Shown: positions 51,676 to 64,000, counted from the stretch's first letter. The stretch: 64,000 nt of DNA from Boesenbergia rotunda (GCA_024364735.1 JAGFNQ010002589.1:124001-188000); one strand, 5' to 3'. Translations and numbers: made by a program. The notes: generated by a model not told the origin, from the letters alone.

Positions 51676-53778
51676 TATTAGATATTTATGTCTTAAAAAG
51701 ACCAAATACGATTTTCAAGGAAAACCGAGGTATCATTAATCGATGAAACTCAGAATTGACTTCAAAAATAAAATCTACATTTCACATAGATGAATTTAGA
51801 CTATTAATTTACTCAAAATCGATTATGGGTGAATAAGAAATTAATTGTTTAAAGTCAGGCCAAAATTAACATAGAAGGAAGTGTTGGTGCAGAATGCACC
51901 CAAGTCAAACCTGGGTTTTGATATTGGCAAAAGGGTTCAAAAGTTAAGGGTTAGTTGTTGTCTAACAAGCTTCTTGAGTGTACAGGAAAAGCCCTAGCGA
52001 AGGAATGCTAGGCACTGGCGTAGGACTGCCAGACAGGAAAAGCCCTAGTGAAGGAATGCTAGGCACTGGCGAAGGACTGCCAGACAGGAGAAGCCCTAGC
52101 AAAGGACTGCTAGGCTGGCGAAGGACTGCCAGAAGAAAAGACCTAGCGAAGGGCAGCTAGGCACCAAGCGAAGGGCAGCTTGGTAACTCAAGACCTGGCA
52201 AAGGACTGCCGGGCAAAAGTCCAACTGGAGGATCCGGTTGGCACCAGGTAAACTCTCCCGAGAGGAGTAGGTGAGGACGCGTTCCCCTTGAGGGAACATT
52301 AGGCGTCGGTTCGACCTAGGGCTCCATTTTGGAGACCAAAGTCAGAACTAAGACAGCTAAGGCTGTATAAAATAATAATATTATTGTTATTTGGACTAAC
52401 CCTGGATGCAGGATCGAAGGACTGAGTATCTGCAGCTCAGAAATCCTCAAAGGAGTGAGGCAGAAGCTGAGCAGGGCGCCCCGGACGACCAGGGCGCCCC
52501 CATGGTCAACCCAAGTCTGCCGAAGTCTTCAACGCGTTTTCGCCCCGCTTGTCGCGGGCGCCCCGCGTGTCTCGGGCGCCCCCACTGCCAGCTGCCGAAG
52601 CGCATCCCTGCGAAGCCGAAGAGATGAGGCCTTTGACCGGTCAAATCGGGCGCCCCGAGTCTTTCGGGCGCCCCGGTCAAACCGGATCCCGAGGATAAGG
52701 GGATCAGACGGCGACCGAGCTACAGCCGGATCTGCTGCCACGTGGGGGGTGCCCCCGTCGACCAGGGCGCCCCTAGGCCCTATATAAAGGGCCCTCGACC
52801 TCCTTCTTCAGATCATCAATAACTGCGACTCTTCTACGCTCTTCTGCTTCCACGACACGCTCCCGAACTCTTCCAACTCGAGCTGACGACGTCCTGCTGC
52901 TCCAACACTTCGATCTACACCGGACGTCGGTAACGAAGAGCCTAATTAAGTTTACTATTCCGATTTTGTAATATTTTTATTGTAAACCTTCTCGAACGTA
53001 TAGAATTGCCCGCAGAAAACGGTCAACGACCGTGGGCCTTGGAGTAGGAGTCGACACAGGCTCCGAACCAAGTAAAACGACCTTGTTAGCATTGCTTTTG
53101 TGTCTTATTTCCGCTGCGCACTTACTCTTTTTAAATCCGAACGATTTGCGACATTCACCCCCCCTCTCTCGCATTTCTCGATCCAACAGGAAGTAGATGA
53201 GGAATAGTCCCACATTTGAAAATTTCAAAGGTATTTGCTTCCTTATATGTGTTTTTGTGTTAATAGAGTTAAAAAAGAAAAACACAGGTGTTCTCTTCTC
53301 ACAGGAGAGTAGGTGCTCGTACCTGCGAGCCCGCCACCCGCCACGTGCGCAATGAGCGCTTTGTTGGCGCACTTTTTTATCATCGTGAGGAGCATTGATG
53401 AGCTTAAATTTATGCTCCATGTGACATAGCATTCGGGTGACGTGTCATGTGACATGACAGTGCCTATGTAGCATTCGGGTGGGCAGAGAGAGATGACTGG
53501 ATGGCTAACTGGATGAACGAATGACAACCATTGGATTGAAGAGGGGTGCTGGATCGCAAGTGACACTATCTGAAGCATTGATCGCAAAGAGTCGCGATCT
53601 AACCATGGGCGATGAGAGTTGATCTAAAGCGTCAGATCAAATATGGAAATTGAGATCAAAAAGGGATCTGAAGGGTTACAACCATCCAGATCTGGCGGCT
53701 GAGATCAAAAGGCTATCTGAAGGGTTACAACCCTCTAGATCGAATGACCCTGATCAATCCTAAATCAAGGGTCACAGC
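51676..53778 (+). repeat. Element B 3' LTR, interrupted by solo LTR D and cut by element E
   Basis: TAGATATTTATGTCTTAAAAAG and following sequence matches the B 5' LTRs (22748 and 36014), then breaks at GGAAG for D, resumes at 53189, and stops at 53778 where E begins. It is more diverged than the two 5' LTR copies are from each other. Confidence 0.75.
51882..53188 (+). mobile_element. Solo LTR D, family related to element C, opposite orientation
   Basis: 1307 bases TGTTGGTGCAG..GATCCAACA with TSD GGAAG (51877-51881 and 53189-53193). It contains the C-type layout in + orientation: hairpin units 51988-52215 (CTAGC-GAAGGAAT-GCTAG, CTGGC-GAAGGACT-GCCAG), GGGCGCCC palindromes 52469-52775, and CTATATAAAGG at 52780-52790. 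No internal region, so a solo LTR. Confidence 0.9.
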
Positions 53779-55832
53779 TGTTGGTACTTGGATGGCTAGA
53801 GAGGGGGGGGGGTGAATGTAGCTAGACACTAATTTTTCGCTCTTTTAGGTTTTCTACACTTGAAGGTTAGCAACAGTAGCGGAAACAAAACAAAACAGAG
53901 AAACAGAATTGCAGAACCTAAAACCCTAAACTAATCACAAGCTCAAAACGCTAACAAGGAGGATTTACAAAGTTCGGGGATAACTTGCCCCTACTCCTTG
54001 GCGTGCCCGTGAGGTGGGCGATCCCTTGATCGTTGGCAGATTAAGCCCGGGGAAATCCGGATAAGATAACACCTCCTTCTCGGTGGAGAAACCTCTCCAC
54101 AACAGATAGTCTCAACAAAATGATGGAAATACAGCACAGAGACTAGGAAAGCTTACAGAGCGTGAAAGAGACAGTATACAATGCACAACTCACAACCCAG
54201 CAAGATCTTGGCAAGAGCCTTCACCCAGCTCCTCCTTCTCGCGTGGTCTGCTTGCAAAATTTCTCTTTCTGGATCAAAGCTCTCAAGATGCAGTAGCTTC
54301 AAGGAATGCTCAAGAATATCTGATGAATGAAAGTTGTCGCTTGAGCAGAAGAGTTCTAGCCAAAGAAGAGGATCCCTTCTCTTCTTCGCCAGCCAGCTCT
54401 TAACCTGCTTCTCGCCAGGTTACCAGGTCACAGACGCTCCTCTGCAGCTCACCAACTGCTCATCTGAAGCAGCCCAGCTACCCTGACCTCTCTTGGACTC
54501 ACTGAACCCTCTCCAGTAAAGCCCCAGGTCATCAGCTTCTCAGCCACGCCAGAAGCCGTTGTTTCCCGCAAATGAAAACCAGCCAAACAGTCATAGTGAA
54601 TGGCTCGGTTGACCCTCCTTGATTAATCCCTGAGTTACCTACACACTTAGCAGATATTTAGCACAGTAAATCAACAGAGAATCAATAATCAGACGTTCAG
54701 AGCAGATATCAGTAGTGTATCAGTAGAAATCAGAACGCGATCAGAACTCTGACATCGCATTTTAAATTAAAGTTCAGCTTCAGATCGAACACCGGACCGA
54801 TCAGAGAGGACCCTGATCGGTCACCAAACCGATCAGGATAGGCTCAGAATGATCAGACTCCCTCCTGATCAATCTATCGTGAGAAACCAAGAATCGTGGA
54901 ATTCTTGTGGTCGGTCACCGGACCGATCACAGGTCGTGGATCGGTCACCGGACCGATCCAACCCTTGCTGGGGCTTTCCCCAGCTTCGGAAGTCTAAACC
55001 TACTGATCGGTCACCAGACCGATCAGGGTGTGCCCTGATCGGTCTGGTGACCGATCAGGTCACTCCCTGACTGATCAGGATCCATCCTGATCGGTCATAA
55101 AGGGGAACTCGCGATATTTGATCGGTCAAGCGTCCAATCCAAGTTTCCCACTGAACCCTATTGACCTCTTCTTGATCGTTCACCAGAACGATCAGGAGCC
55201 GAATAGAATCCTTTCTGTTCTCTCCCTGATCGGTCACCAGACCAATCAAGAGTCGAACAGAAGCCAAATAATCATTCTGTTCTCTCCCTGGTCGGTCACT
55301 AGACCGATCAGACTTCTCTGGATCGGTCACTAGACCGATTCACAAAGGGAGTTCATGCCAACTTCCCTGATCGGTCATCAGACCGATCCAGAGACTTCCA
55401 ATTCAACTCCAAGTCAAGAGAACGGGCTCCCTAGCCTTCTCTGACTCGTGCTCAGTCCCCCGGACCAAGACTCTGCGCCCAGCTTCACTCACCTGGACTT
55501 CGTTCAACCTAGCTTCCCAAGCTAGGACCTGACTTCACTCACCAGGGTTTCAATCAACCTAGCTTCCCAAGCTAGAACAAAGCTTCACTCACCAGGGTTT
55601 CTTTCAACCTAGCTTCCCAAGCTAGGACCTGACTTCACTAATCAGGGTTTCAGTCACCCTAGCTTCCCAAGCTAGGACCTGGCTTCACTCACCAGCGTTT
55701 CAGTCACCCGACCTCACTCACTGGGAGTCGTGCCCAGTCCCCGACCAGGACTTAAACCAGACTCATCTTATGAACCTAAACTAAAATCGATGTCAACACT
55801 AAAATAACAATCAGGATCAGACTACATCAACA
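53779..55832 (-). repeat. Element E 3' LTR
   Basis: TGTTGGTACTTGG..CTACATCAACA. It shares long segments with the A LTRs (for example GTTCGGGGATAACTTGCCCC). Palindromes with the same GATCGGTC arms lie at 54783-55389. A hairpin array at 55508-55678 uses CCTAGC-TTCCCAA-GCTAGG units. A long G run near the left end (53808-53817) is homologous to that in A. Confidence 0.9.
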
Positions 55833-56050
55833 ATCTCTCCCTTTTTGTTGTTTGACAACCTGATTTTAAGTTTAGGGATTTGGAAATCAATTGTCTCAAA
55901 TCTCACTATCGTAGGAGAATCAGGATCCTCCCCATACAACAATTAAACTCGTAATTATCCCAAACTTAACTTACCAAACTCTCCCCCTTTGTCAAACACC
56001 GAAAAGGGTGTAGGCTGGTCATTAAGTTTAAAAATACTCCCCCTCAAACC
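55833..56050 (-). promoter_or_regulatory. Polypurine tract and extra copies of element E
   Basis: - strand AAAAAGGGAGAGAT at the LTR edge, then tracts near 55927, 55980 and 56037, the same number and spacing as in element A. Confidence 0.8.
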
Positions 56051-56519
56051 TAGGGTTTTTCTCAAAACAACAAATGATATGATCAAGAAAGCATATGAAT
56101 AGCATATGATAAAGATTAATCGAGATAAGATATACATATGCGTCATATGAAACTAAACAGTAACATCAAGAGCAGAAAATGACAGTCATAACATGAAACC
56201 AATCATACAATCATACATAGCAAAGTATGAAAGCATAGTCAAATAGTCAGATACATCACAAAGTCATAACAGCCAGATCACAAATCATGAGAGCAAGATC
56301 AAAGTCAGAGTACAACCACAATCAATCCTCAGCGCGGGGGGGGGGGGGGTCATCAGCCTGCATGGGGTCAAATGTAGTGTCATCATCCGGTAGGAAAGAC
56401 CGGGGCAGTACTGCTGGAGGGCACAGCTCCATGAAGTGTAGACTAGTATGGATGACCAGCTGCCCACGCGCGCCACTCCTCGAACCATGCCTACTGCTAA
56501 TCGTGCATCGCAGAAATCC

Positions 56520-57690
56520 TCGAATCAGTCACCCGCTGATCAGCACGTAGCCCAGAGATCTCAGACCTGACATCCTGCCACCAGAGCTCCGAAATATGAA
56601 GTCCATGCTGGACAGTCTGCTCCAGCTCAGCAATCTACCAGCGGAGATCAGGATCCGCCTCATAGTAGTCTCCCGCGGCAGCAGGAGCACCATGATGTCT
56701 AGTCTGGTTTGCAGCTCCTGGAATATGTGCGACCCTAGGTAACTCCCCTAGTCCCCGACCATCCTTCCATCTAAGACCCTGAGGTCCTACAACAATGCCA
56801 ACCTTGGCGAACCCGCGTCGGCCAAGTCGGCAGTCCTGCCGAACCATCGGCTCGGTCTTGCCCTTGGTTACATCAATACCAACTGAATGAAGCCTTTCAG
56901 TAATGATGTGCCCAAAAGGCATGTAGACTATCTGACGGTCGATCTGACTATAGAAGATAATAGAGAAATAGATGGTCGTCAGATGTCAAAGTCTAGCTAC
57001 TGATGCATCCCGTAGAGCATCAAGCAGTGAAAAGAATGAATCCCTGCTAGGGGCTTCGAGGTAATGGGGACAAGACAGTTGATTATAATTTTGAAAAGAA
57101 TATAATCAGGTGGGGATAAACTGAGTGCAACAAACATGGGGAAATAACTGGCAGGCTCACCGAGACCCCTCGGCCTGGGATGGCTGAAAAAATACTCATA
57201 GATAGAGTCAGAGGTGACTCCATTGTAAGGGGCCGGTAGAGGATTTTGAACATATGGGAAGAGCAGAAAGTCATTATTTGATCATCGACAAGCTAGAAAA
57301 GCAGTGAAAGCGGCTAAATCAAAATTGAGGTTGGTTCGGGCGACTCGGGTCCTATACCCCGAACCTTCGCCACTGACAAGGTTGTTATAAAACTCGGAAA
57401 CCAAATCAAAATTGATCGGTCGCTCAAGAAAAAGAATTGATCCCAGTTCGTAAAACTTAATGATATGTCGCACTGATGGACAATGTTCATAAACAAATGC
57501 CCTGTCCACAGTTCGACAGGGTAGAAGTTTGAAAGTGCGACTGTGAAAGGCCAATTCAAAATGAGCATTGGGAAATCTGGCATTAGAGGCTGATTGAGGT
57601 CTTGAAGAGGATAAGAGACCTTTTCCTTTTGAAGTTCCCTTGGCCGGTTCTTTGCCCTTGGAAGATTTCTTAATGTTGGATAAAAATCAT
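56520..57690 (-). pseudogene. Element E ORF3 remnant (plant transposon-type domain)
   Basis: Counterpart of element A ORF3. Conserved pieces are KSSKGKE near 57670, CRTVDRAFVYEHCP, FLERPINFDLVSEFYNNL and FLACR (57554-57282), then, in other frames, the middle part, and MPFGHIITERLHSVGIDV (56922 onward) with a QDCRLGRRG stretch as in A (QDCRLDRRM). After a stop the reading continues as a helical tail (about 56634-56500). At least two frame changes are present. A 14-base G run at 56336-56349 lies just downstream of the end. Function unknown, as for A. Confidence 0.75.
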
Positions 57691-57699
57691 GGCAACAGA

Positions 57700-58499
57700 T
57701 TGGAAGTGATCAGTGAGGTCAAGAGTCACACAAAAATTTTGATCAGGAGATGATATGATCAAGAGTTTAGATTGGATTAATTGAATCATAACACAATGAA
57801 TTGATCAAATAAATCATAACACAAGACAATTAAGGTCATGGCACAAATTGAATTGTTAAATTGAACACATAATGATCAAATGAGAATTGGTTTAATCAGT
57901 GAGGTTAAGTCATGGGAAGGTCACGACAGGGAAAAAAATGGTAAGGTTAAGCTCACAACATTAGATACCACACAACAATGGAATTGAGGGTAGTGCACAA
58001 CACAAATTAAACCACTGATTAGTGCAAAAATCATACTTAATGAACTAAACAACAAGTTAAAATCAAAACAAAACTCCTTACTTAGGTGCCATGACAGTAG
58101 GTTGGTTGGATCGTGTGGGGAGAACAGAGAAATCGCTCAATACTTGGGAAGGCACCTTCAGACAGGCTGCGCAGAGAATGAAGCTCAGAAACTGCTTCGC
58201 AGAGAACTTGCGCAGGAAGAAGAACACACACGATGCTTCAAGAACTTGACCTTCAGAGAAACCAGAGAACACACAAGGAACTCTTAGTGAAGAGGACTCG
58301 TGCACTCACAAACCTCATAGGAAGCAATTTTTGCCAATCAAAGAACTTGCTGAGTTCTCACCGAAACGAAGGAAGAAGATACTCAGGAAGAAGATAAAGG
58401 AAGGTTTTGCGCAGGTAGAAGGGTCGACTAGGGTTTGGAGGTATAAGGGTGGAGAGTTAATAGGTTGGTGGACCGATCCACCATCCAAAATTTAATGCG
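57700..58499. other. Element E leader/intron region upstream of ORF3
   Basis: Contains ATGGCACCTAAGTAAG on the - strand at 58093-58078, matching the proposed mini-exon of element A, followed by AT-rich sequence to ORF3. Short frames here lack domain support. Confidence 0.45.
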
Positions 58500-58922
58500 A
58501 TCGATCGATCGACCGTTCGATCCAAGAGTGGCCAGACCGATCAGGCTGGAGCCTGATCGGTCTGGCTGGGTCCTGATCGGTCGAGTGACCGATCAGGGAA
58601 GCCCCTGATCGGTCTGCCGATCGATCAGGGAGCGAACAGAGAGTTTGGCGAATTTTTGAGACCCTTCTGAACGTGGCCAGATCGGTCTGTGGACCGATCA
58701 AATCCAAGACAAAAAGATTTTTGTGGGTTGTCGAGGAGTTCCGTGATCGGTCTTTGTGACCGATCGAGCCAACCCCTGATCGGTCCGGTGACCGATCAGG
58801 GAGGTCCCTGATCGGTCTGTGGATCGATCAGGGATCGAACAGAGAGGTCTGATCTTTCTGTGAGCTCACTGATCAGTCTATTGACCGATCATCCCTACTC
58901 CTGATCGGTCTGTGGACCGATC
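58500..58922. repeat. Internal palindrome cluster of element E
   Basis: About eight GATCGGTC/GACCGATC inverted repeats with TGTG-type loops between pol and ORF3, parallel to 5313-5712 in element A. Confidence 0.85.
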
Positions 58923-59454
58923 TGGTAACAGAAATTTTCTGATACGATTCAGAATTTTCAATTTCAGACTTCCTATCGAACAGATGGATATTGGAGGTGT
59001 TTTATCAACTAGAATTGATCCTTTAACAAGAATCAAGGGTCCTTATGAATTTAAAAAATTAATTTGCTCCACCCAAGTGAAGTCAAACTCAATCAAAGCA
59101 ATCATCCAATTAGAACATTCATCCAATGAAAAACAAGTTTGTATCAACACAAGTCTCCAATCAAGTTTCCTTGATTGGAATGTCCAAGTATGATCATGGA
59201 GTCAAATACACATGTATTATGCATTGATTTTCCCCATACTTGGTCAACTTAATGATCATTGTCTCGTCAACCTAATTTCTCAAGGACTGCATTAACATTT
59301 TGAGTAATTAGGTTGATCCTAGCATCTCACCCCATTTCTAGCAAACAAAAACGTTTTATTAAACCTTATAGTTTGTGTGAGATGTCCCCAAGTTGCCCAA
59401 TAGTTGTTCCCAATAATTTGAAAAGATCATGAAGAGTTTTGTTCTTCTTCAATC

Positions 59455-62400
59455 CTATGAAGCACGACACATTCTCAATTCCCTTCGTAAGAAACTAAAT
59501 TCATTCTCGGGGAGTGGTTTAGTGAAAATGTCCGCTAGGTTTGACTTTAACTCTACATGTGAGAGTACAATATCTCCTTTAGCAACATGATCTCTAATGA
59601 AGTGGTGACGCACTTCAATGTTCTTGGTCCTAGAATGATAGACTGGATTCTTTGTTAGGTTTATTGTGTTTATGTTGTCACACAACACTTGCACACCCTT
59701 GTAGGTTAATCCATAGTCCTCTAGTGTATAAATCATCCACAACAATTATGATACACTCTCTCCTATGACGATATATTCTGCCTCGGTCGTGGAGAGAGCA
59801 ACACAATGTTGCTTTCGACTTGACCAACTCACTAATGATGATCCTAAAAATTGGCAACCCCCACTTGTGCTCTTCCGATCCAACTTACACCCAGCATAGT
59901 CGGAATCGGTGTAGCCAATTAAGTCAAATGACTCGGTACGGGGGTACCAAAAACCAACTCCAATCGTGCCCTTTAGATATCTCAAAATTCTTTTGATGAC
60001 AATCAAATGAGATTCCTTGGCACAGACTTGGTACCTAGCGCACATACCCACAGCAAAAAGAATATCAGGTCGACTAGCTATGAGGTATAGCAAACTACCT
60101 ATCAAGCTCTGATATTGAGTTAGGTCAACAGGCTTACCACTCTCATCATTGTCTAATCGTGTGTTTGTCGCCATGGGAGTGGTTACCTCTTTAGAATCAC
60201 TAATGTTAAATTTTCGGAGCATCTCTTGAGTGTATTTGGATTGGTGCACATGGATTCCATCTCGAGTTTGTTTGATTTCGAGTCCAAGAAAGAAAGTCAA
60301 CTCTCCCACTAGACTCATCTCAAATTCACTCTCCATGTGTCTAATAAATTCATTCAAATAGCCCTTGTTGTTTGAGCCATAAATTATGTCATCGACATAC
60401 ACTTGGGCTACAAAGATATTGTCACTATCTCTTCGTAGAAATAGTGTAGGGTCTATTTGTCCTCTCACAAAGCCTTTTTCGATTAGAAATGTCGACAACT
60501 GCTCATACTAGGCTCGAGGTGCTTGTTTAAGGCCGTAGAGCGCCTTCTTGAGCTTGAGCACGTGGTTTGAAAATTCGGAACTCTCAAACCCTGGAGGTTG
60601 TTCGACATAGACCTCTTCTCTTATGAAACCATTTAGAAAGGCCGATTTGACATCCATTTGATAGAGTTTGAAACCTCGATGTGCTGCAAATGCAAGCATC
60701 AATCGGATGGATTCTAATCGTGCCACGGGAGCATTGGTCTCATGGTAATCAAGGCCTTCAACTTGACTATAGCCCTTGGCTATCAAACGTGCCTTGTTTC
60801 TTACGATTTCTGCCTTATGGTTTAATTTGTTTTTGAAGACCCATTTGGTTCTAATAATGGTGGTCTTCTTAGGTCTAGGGACTAAGTCCCAAACTTTGCT
60901 TCTCTCAAATTGACCTAATTCATCTTGTATAGCAATAATCCAATCGGGATCATGCAATGCCTCATCAATTTTCCTAGGTTCAATTTCTGAAATTAAAGCA
61001 ACTTCATTATCCTCATTCCTAAAGAATGATCTAGTTCTAACCCCATGATGGATATCTCCAACAATTTGGTCTTGGGGATGACTAGAGGCTAACCTAGTTT
61101 GCCTTGATGATGGAGGTGCTTCTTGGATGGTGTCACTAGACACAGGCTCAGCCTCAGGATCCGGCTAATCTATGAGTTGTCTAGGCTCACCGTCATTAGA
61201 TTCATCACCACCATCTACAACACTCGGACTTCCATCCAAATCTAGTTTCCTAAGTTCGAATTGAACTCCTTCCACATCATCTGATTGGTCTGTTGCTTTT
61301 GGAATTTCCTCAAACACAACATCAGAAGATTCTTCGACCAATCTAGACTTTTTGTTGCAGACTCGATAAGCTTTGCTAACCAGGGAGTACCCGACCAGTA
61401 TCCCTTCATCAGCTTTCGCTGTGAACTTTCCAAGATGATCCTTGGTGTTTAAAATAAACACCTTACAACCAAACACCCTAAGATGTTTAACTGTAGGTGG
61501 TTTTCCAAACCAAAGTTCGTGAGGAGTCTTCTCTAAAAATCTACGAATGAGGACTCGGTTTTGCACGTAGTAAGCTGTGTTCATAGCTTCAGCCCATAAG
61601 TAACTCGGTAGTGAGTACTCATTGAGCATGCTTCGTGCAACCTCTTATAAGACTCGGTTCTTCCTCTCTACAACACCATTTTGTTGTGGTGTTCTAGGAG
61701 TAGAGAACTCATGTCTATATCCTCTCTCTTGACAAAACTCTAAAAATCTTTGGTTTTGAAATTCTCCTCCATGATCACTCCTAATTGTTTTAATTGTTGA
61801 TGATTTTTCATTTTCAACTATTCTACAAAATGAAATAAAAACATCTAGGGTTTGATCCTTATATTTTAGAAAATAGGTCCAAGTATATCTAGTAAAATCA
61901 TCAATGATCACAAAACAATATCTACTACCATTCAAAAATATAATTGTACTACAATCAAATAAATCCATGTCTAGTAAATCCAAAGTGGTAGAAGTACTTA
62001 CAACGCTTTTGCCTTTGTGTGAAGATTTCATTTGCTTACCCATTTGACATGCATCACAAAGCTTCTCCTTCTCATACTTGATGCTTGGTAAGCCACGAAC
62101 TAGTCCCTTGTTGGCCAATTTTCGGATGTTCTTCATGTTCACATGTGCCAATCTCCGATGCCAAAGGGTAGACTCATCTTCTTTTGACATGAAACACTTG
62201 ATAGAAGCATTAATAGCACTTTTAAATGAAACTTGATAAATATTATCTATCCTTGTGCCTACTAGTACCGTGTCAAGTGTGTCATTTTGTCTAACTAGAC
62301 ATTGACTTGAATGAAAATCAATTGTGTAACCCGCATCACACAATTGACGGACACTTAGGAGATTAAATGTCATCCCCTTGACTAGAAGGACATTCTTAAT

Positions 62401-62586
62401 CCTAAGACATTCGGATATTTGAATGTCTCCTATCCCTACAACCTTGAGGCTACCATTGTTACCAAAAGATACATTACCTCTATTTTTGCTTTGAAGGGTA
62501 GTGAATAAAGATTTATCACCGGTCATATGTTTGGAGCACCCACTATCAACGAACCAAGTTGATAGATGATCCCCCTCAATCAAAGC
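59455..62586 (-). pseudogene. pol: Element E Pol with four in-frame stops
   Basis: Same domain order as element A Pol: FVDSGCSKHMTG; LWHRRLAHVN with CDACQMGK; RSDHGGEF and NGVVERKN; KWVFKNKL, QMDVKSAFLNG, YVDD; YTDSDYAG, STTEAEYI, CDNINT; end LRMCRAS. It stays in one frame throughout, but stops occur at 61645-61647, 61165-61167, 60508-60510 and 59746-59748. At all four places element A has CAA, CAG or TGG, so each stop is one C-to-T or G-to-A step. Catalytic residues are otherwise kept. Inactive copy of a recently functional gene. Confidence 0.92.
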
Positions 62587-64000
62587 CTACACAATACGAA
62601 AAATGGAAGATTTAGGTACCCAAATCTTGGGACCTAAAGCATCTATAATGCATGACTTAGGCACTCATGCCTTGACCACTTTCTTTTGAACCCTAGAGGT
62701 CTTAGGTGATCTCACATGAGTCCTAGACATCAAAGAAACAAAGGTTGGTTCTTGAGGTCGGTAACCTATACCGGCCTTGTTGTAAACCACCCTTTGTGCA
62801 TTTTAAATCATATCTAAAGTCTTGGAGCTAGTTGAGAATTTCTCAAGAATATTCTTGAGTCTCTCAACCTCACTCTTCAAGGCTTTGTTCTCATCTTCTA
62901 ACACTTCTACATGCAAATCATCAATATCCTCATCCTTAGAGGATTTCAATTGTTCTACTTCTTCTTTCAATGATTTAATCTTTTCTTTTGACTTCTTTAA
63001 CAATTCGGTTAAACATGCAATAGTCCTATAACATTTATCTAGTTCGGGAGAAATTACCTCTTCATCATCTGAAGATGATGAAGCCGCGTTTGAGGAGTCC
63101 ATGAATTCATCACTGCTTTCTTGATCTTCAATGGCCATGAGTGCTACATGGCGAGTACTCTTCTCCTCCTTTTCTTCTTCGGAAGAACTAGAGGATGATT
63201 CATCCCATATGGCCTTCAAGGTCTTCTTCTTCTTCTTTGATTTCTCCTCCTTCTTCTTTAGCTTTGGGCAATCTTTCTTGTAGTGCCCTTTCTTGCTACA
63301 CTCAAAGCAAGTAACATTAGTTTTATCAATTTTAACTTCACTAGGGTTACCTTTGCCCTTGTAGCGCCGACTCTTCCTCATCATTCTCCTTACGAAGTTG
63401 GCCATCTCAGATGAAGAAAACTCGCTACCATCCTCCTCGGACTCGGACTCGGACTCGGACTCGGACTCAGATGAAGACTAAGAAACCTCCATCTCCTTCT
63501 TCTTTTCCTTTTTCTTGGTCTTGTCCCCTGCCACAAGAGCAATCCCCTTCACCTTGGGGCCTTTGTTTGCCATTTCGTGCAACTCCATTTCACAAAATAA
63601 ATCATCTAATTTTACAATTGACAAGTCCTTGGAAACCTTGTAGGCATCCACCATGGATGACCACAAGACATTCCTTGGAAAGACTTTTAGAACGTACCTC
63701 ACAAGGTCACGGTTCTCGACCTTTTCGTCAATGGAGTGGAGACCGTTGAGAACTTCTTTGAATCTACTATGAAGTTCACTTACCGTTTCACTCTCCTTCA
63801 TGGAGAGATTTTGTAGTTGATTAAGGAACAAGTCTCTCTTGGCTATCCTTGAGTCCCGGGTGCCTTAATGAAGCTCGATGAGCTTGTTCCACAAATCCTT
63901 GGCGCTTGTGAAGAGACCAATTTTGATTAGTTGGTCTTTGTTCATTCCACATTGCAAGGTAACCACCGCCTTCGCATCGGCTTCTCCTTTGCGAGTTTGC
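62587..64000 (-). pseudogene. gag: Element E Gag (incomplete at the right edge)
   Basis: Runs from the UAG at 62589-62587 back to the window edge. Shown are the coiled-coil tail (LKSEVERLKNILEKF), Ser/Glu-rich stretches with a GGACTC microsatellite (63438-63470, Ser-Glu repeats), the zinc knuckle CFECSKKGHYKKDC, and the capsid region shared with A (FLNQLQNLSMKE, RYVLKVFPRNVLW). All in one frame, with stops at 62803, 62665, 63478 and 63865. The start codon lies outside. It shows what A's gag looked like before its SINE-like insertion. Confidence 0.88.

Larger units (their letters stand above)
53779..64000 (-). mobile_element. Element E: second, decayed Sirevirus of the A type (runs off the right edge)
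   Basis: 3' LTR 53779-55832, polypurine tracts, ORF3 remnant, internal palindromes, pol and gag in the same order as element A, at clear but diverged similarity. The 5' LTR and PBS are outside the window. Inserted in the 3' LTR of B. The expected TSD would be ACAGC (53774-53778), which cannot be checked here. Confidence 0.9.

Noticed and set aside
63411..63749. + strand frame with Arg-Thr repeats
   Set aside because: Shadow of the Ser/Glu-coding GGACTC microsatellite in E gag on the other strand.

Overview
The window is repeat-rich nuclear DNA of a flowering plant, probably a monocot, although nothing here fixes the species. The evidence is plant-type Ty1/copia and Ty3/gypsy retrotransposons, plant-type MITEs, and one intron-containing receptor-like-kinase-type gene with GT..AG introns. 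There are no bacterial-style operons, rRNA genes or CRISPR arrays. Almost everything is nested retrotransposon sequence, and most junctions can be placed to the base from TG..CA LTR ends and 5-bp target-site duplications (TSDs).

Layout. (1) 1-15118: a decayed Ty1/copia element H on the + strand is split inside its reverse transcriptase by a complete Sirevirus-like copia element A (1057-13530, - strand, TSD GTGGA). A has 2.2-kb LTRs, a tRNA-iMet primer site, gag, an intact pol, a third ORF downstream of pol, and multiple polypurine tracts. A 148-bp SINE-like insertion with a 17-bp TSD breaks its gag. (2) 15119-22183: a spliced kinase-like gene whose product lacks the HRD and DFG aspartates. 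Its introns carry MITE-like foldback elements. (3) 19385-25425 and 32921-38703: two copies of one block holding kinase exons 3-5 and the 5' half of a decayed copia element B. Between them lie a single N (25428) and a 5'-truncated Tat-lineage gypsy element (25429-32920). This looks like either a segmental duplication or two haplotypes joined end to end. (4) 36014-53778: element B, interrupted by C (38736-48891, a gag-only non-autonomous Sirevirus, TSD GTTGA) and by D (51882-53188, a solo LTR of a C-like family, TSD GGAAG). C's left LTR is itself interrupted by G, a 3.2-kb gypsy-type solo LTR (40099-43336, TSD CTTAA). (5) 53779-64000: E, a second, more decayed relative of A inserted in B's 3' LTR and running off the right edge.

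How the parts work together. A and E share a gag / in-frame UAG / protease-integrase-RT-RNase H / ORF3 plan with PBS, PPT and promoter signals. C would need proteins supplied by such elements. Their LTRs carry two kinds of structured arrays upstream of the TATA box: GATC-centred or GGGCGCCC palindromes, and short hairpin units whose stems co-vary between units. The gypsy element carries an antisense gene with its own TATA box and two short introns. The most interesting items are the co-varying hairpin arrays, the conserved gag-pol UAG, ORF3 with its predicted mini-exon and private palindrome cluster, the antisense spliced gene, the predicted pseudokinase, and the duplication with an N at its junction.
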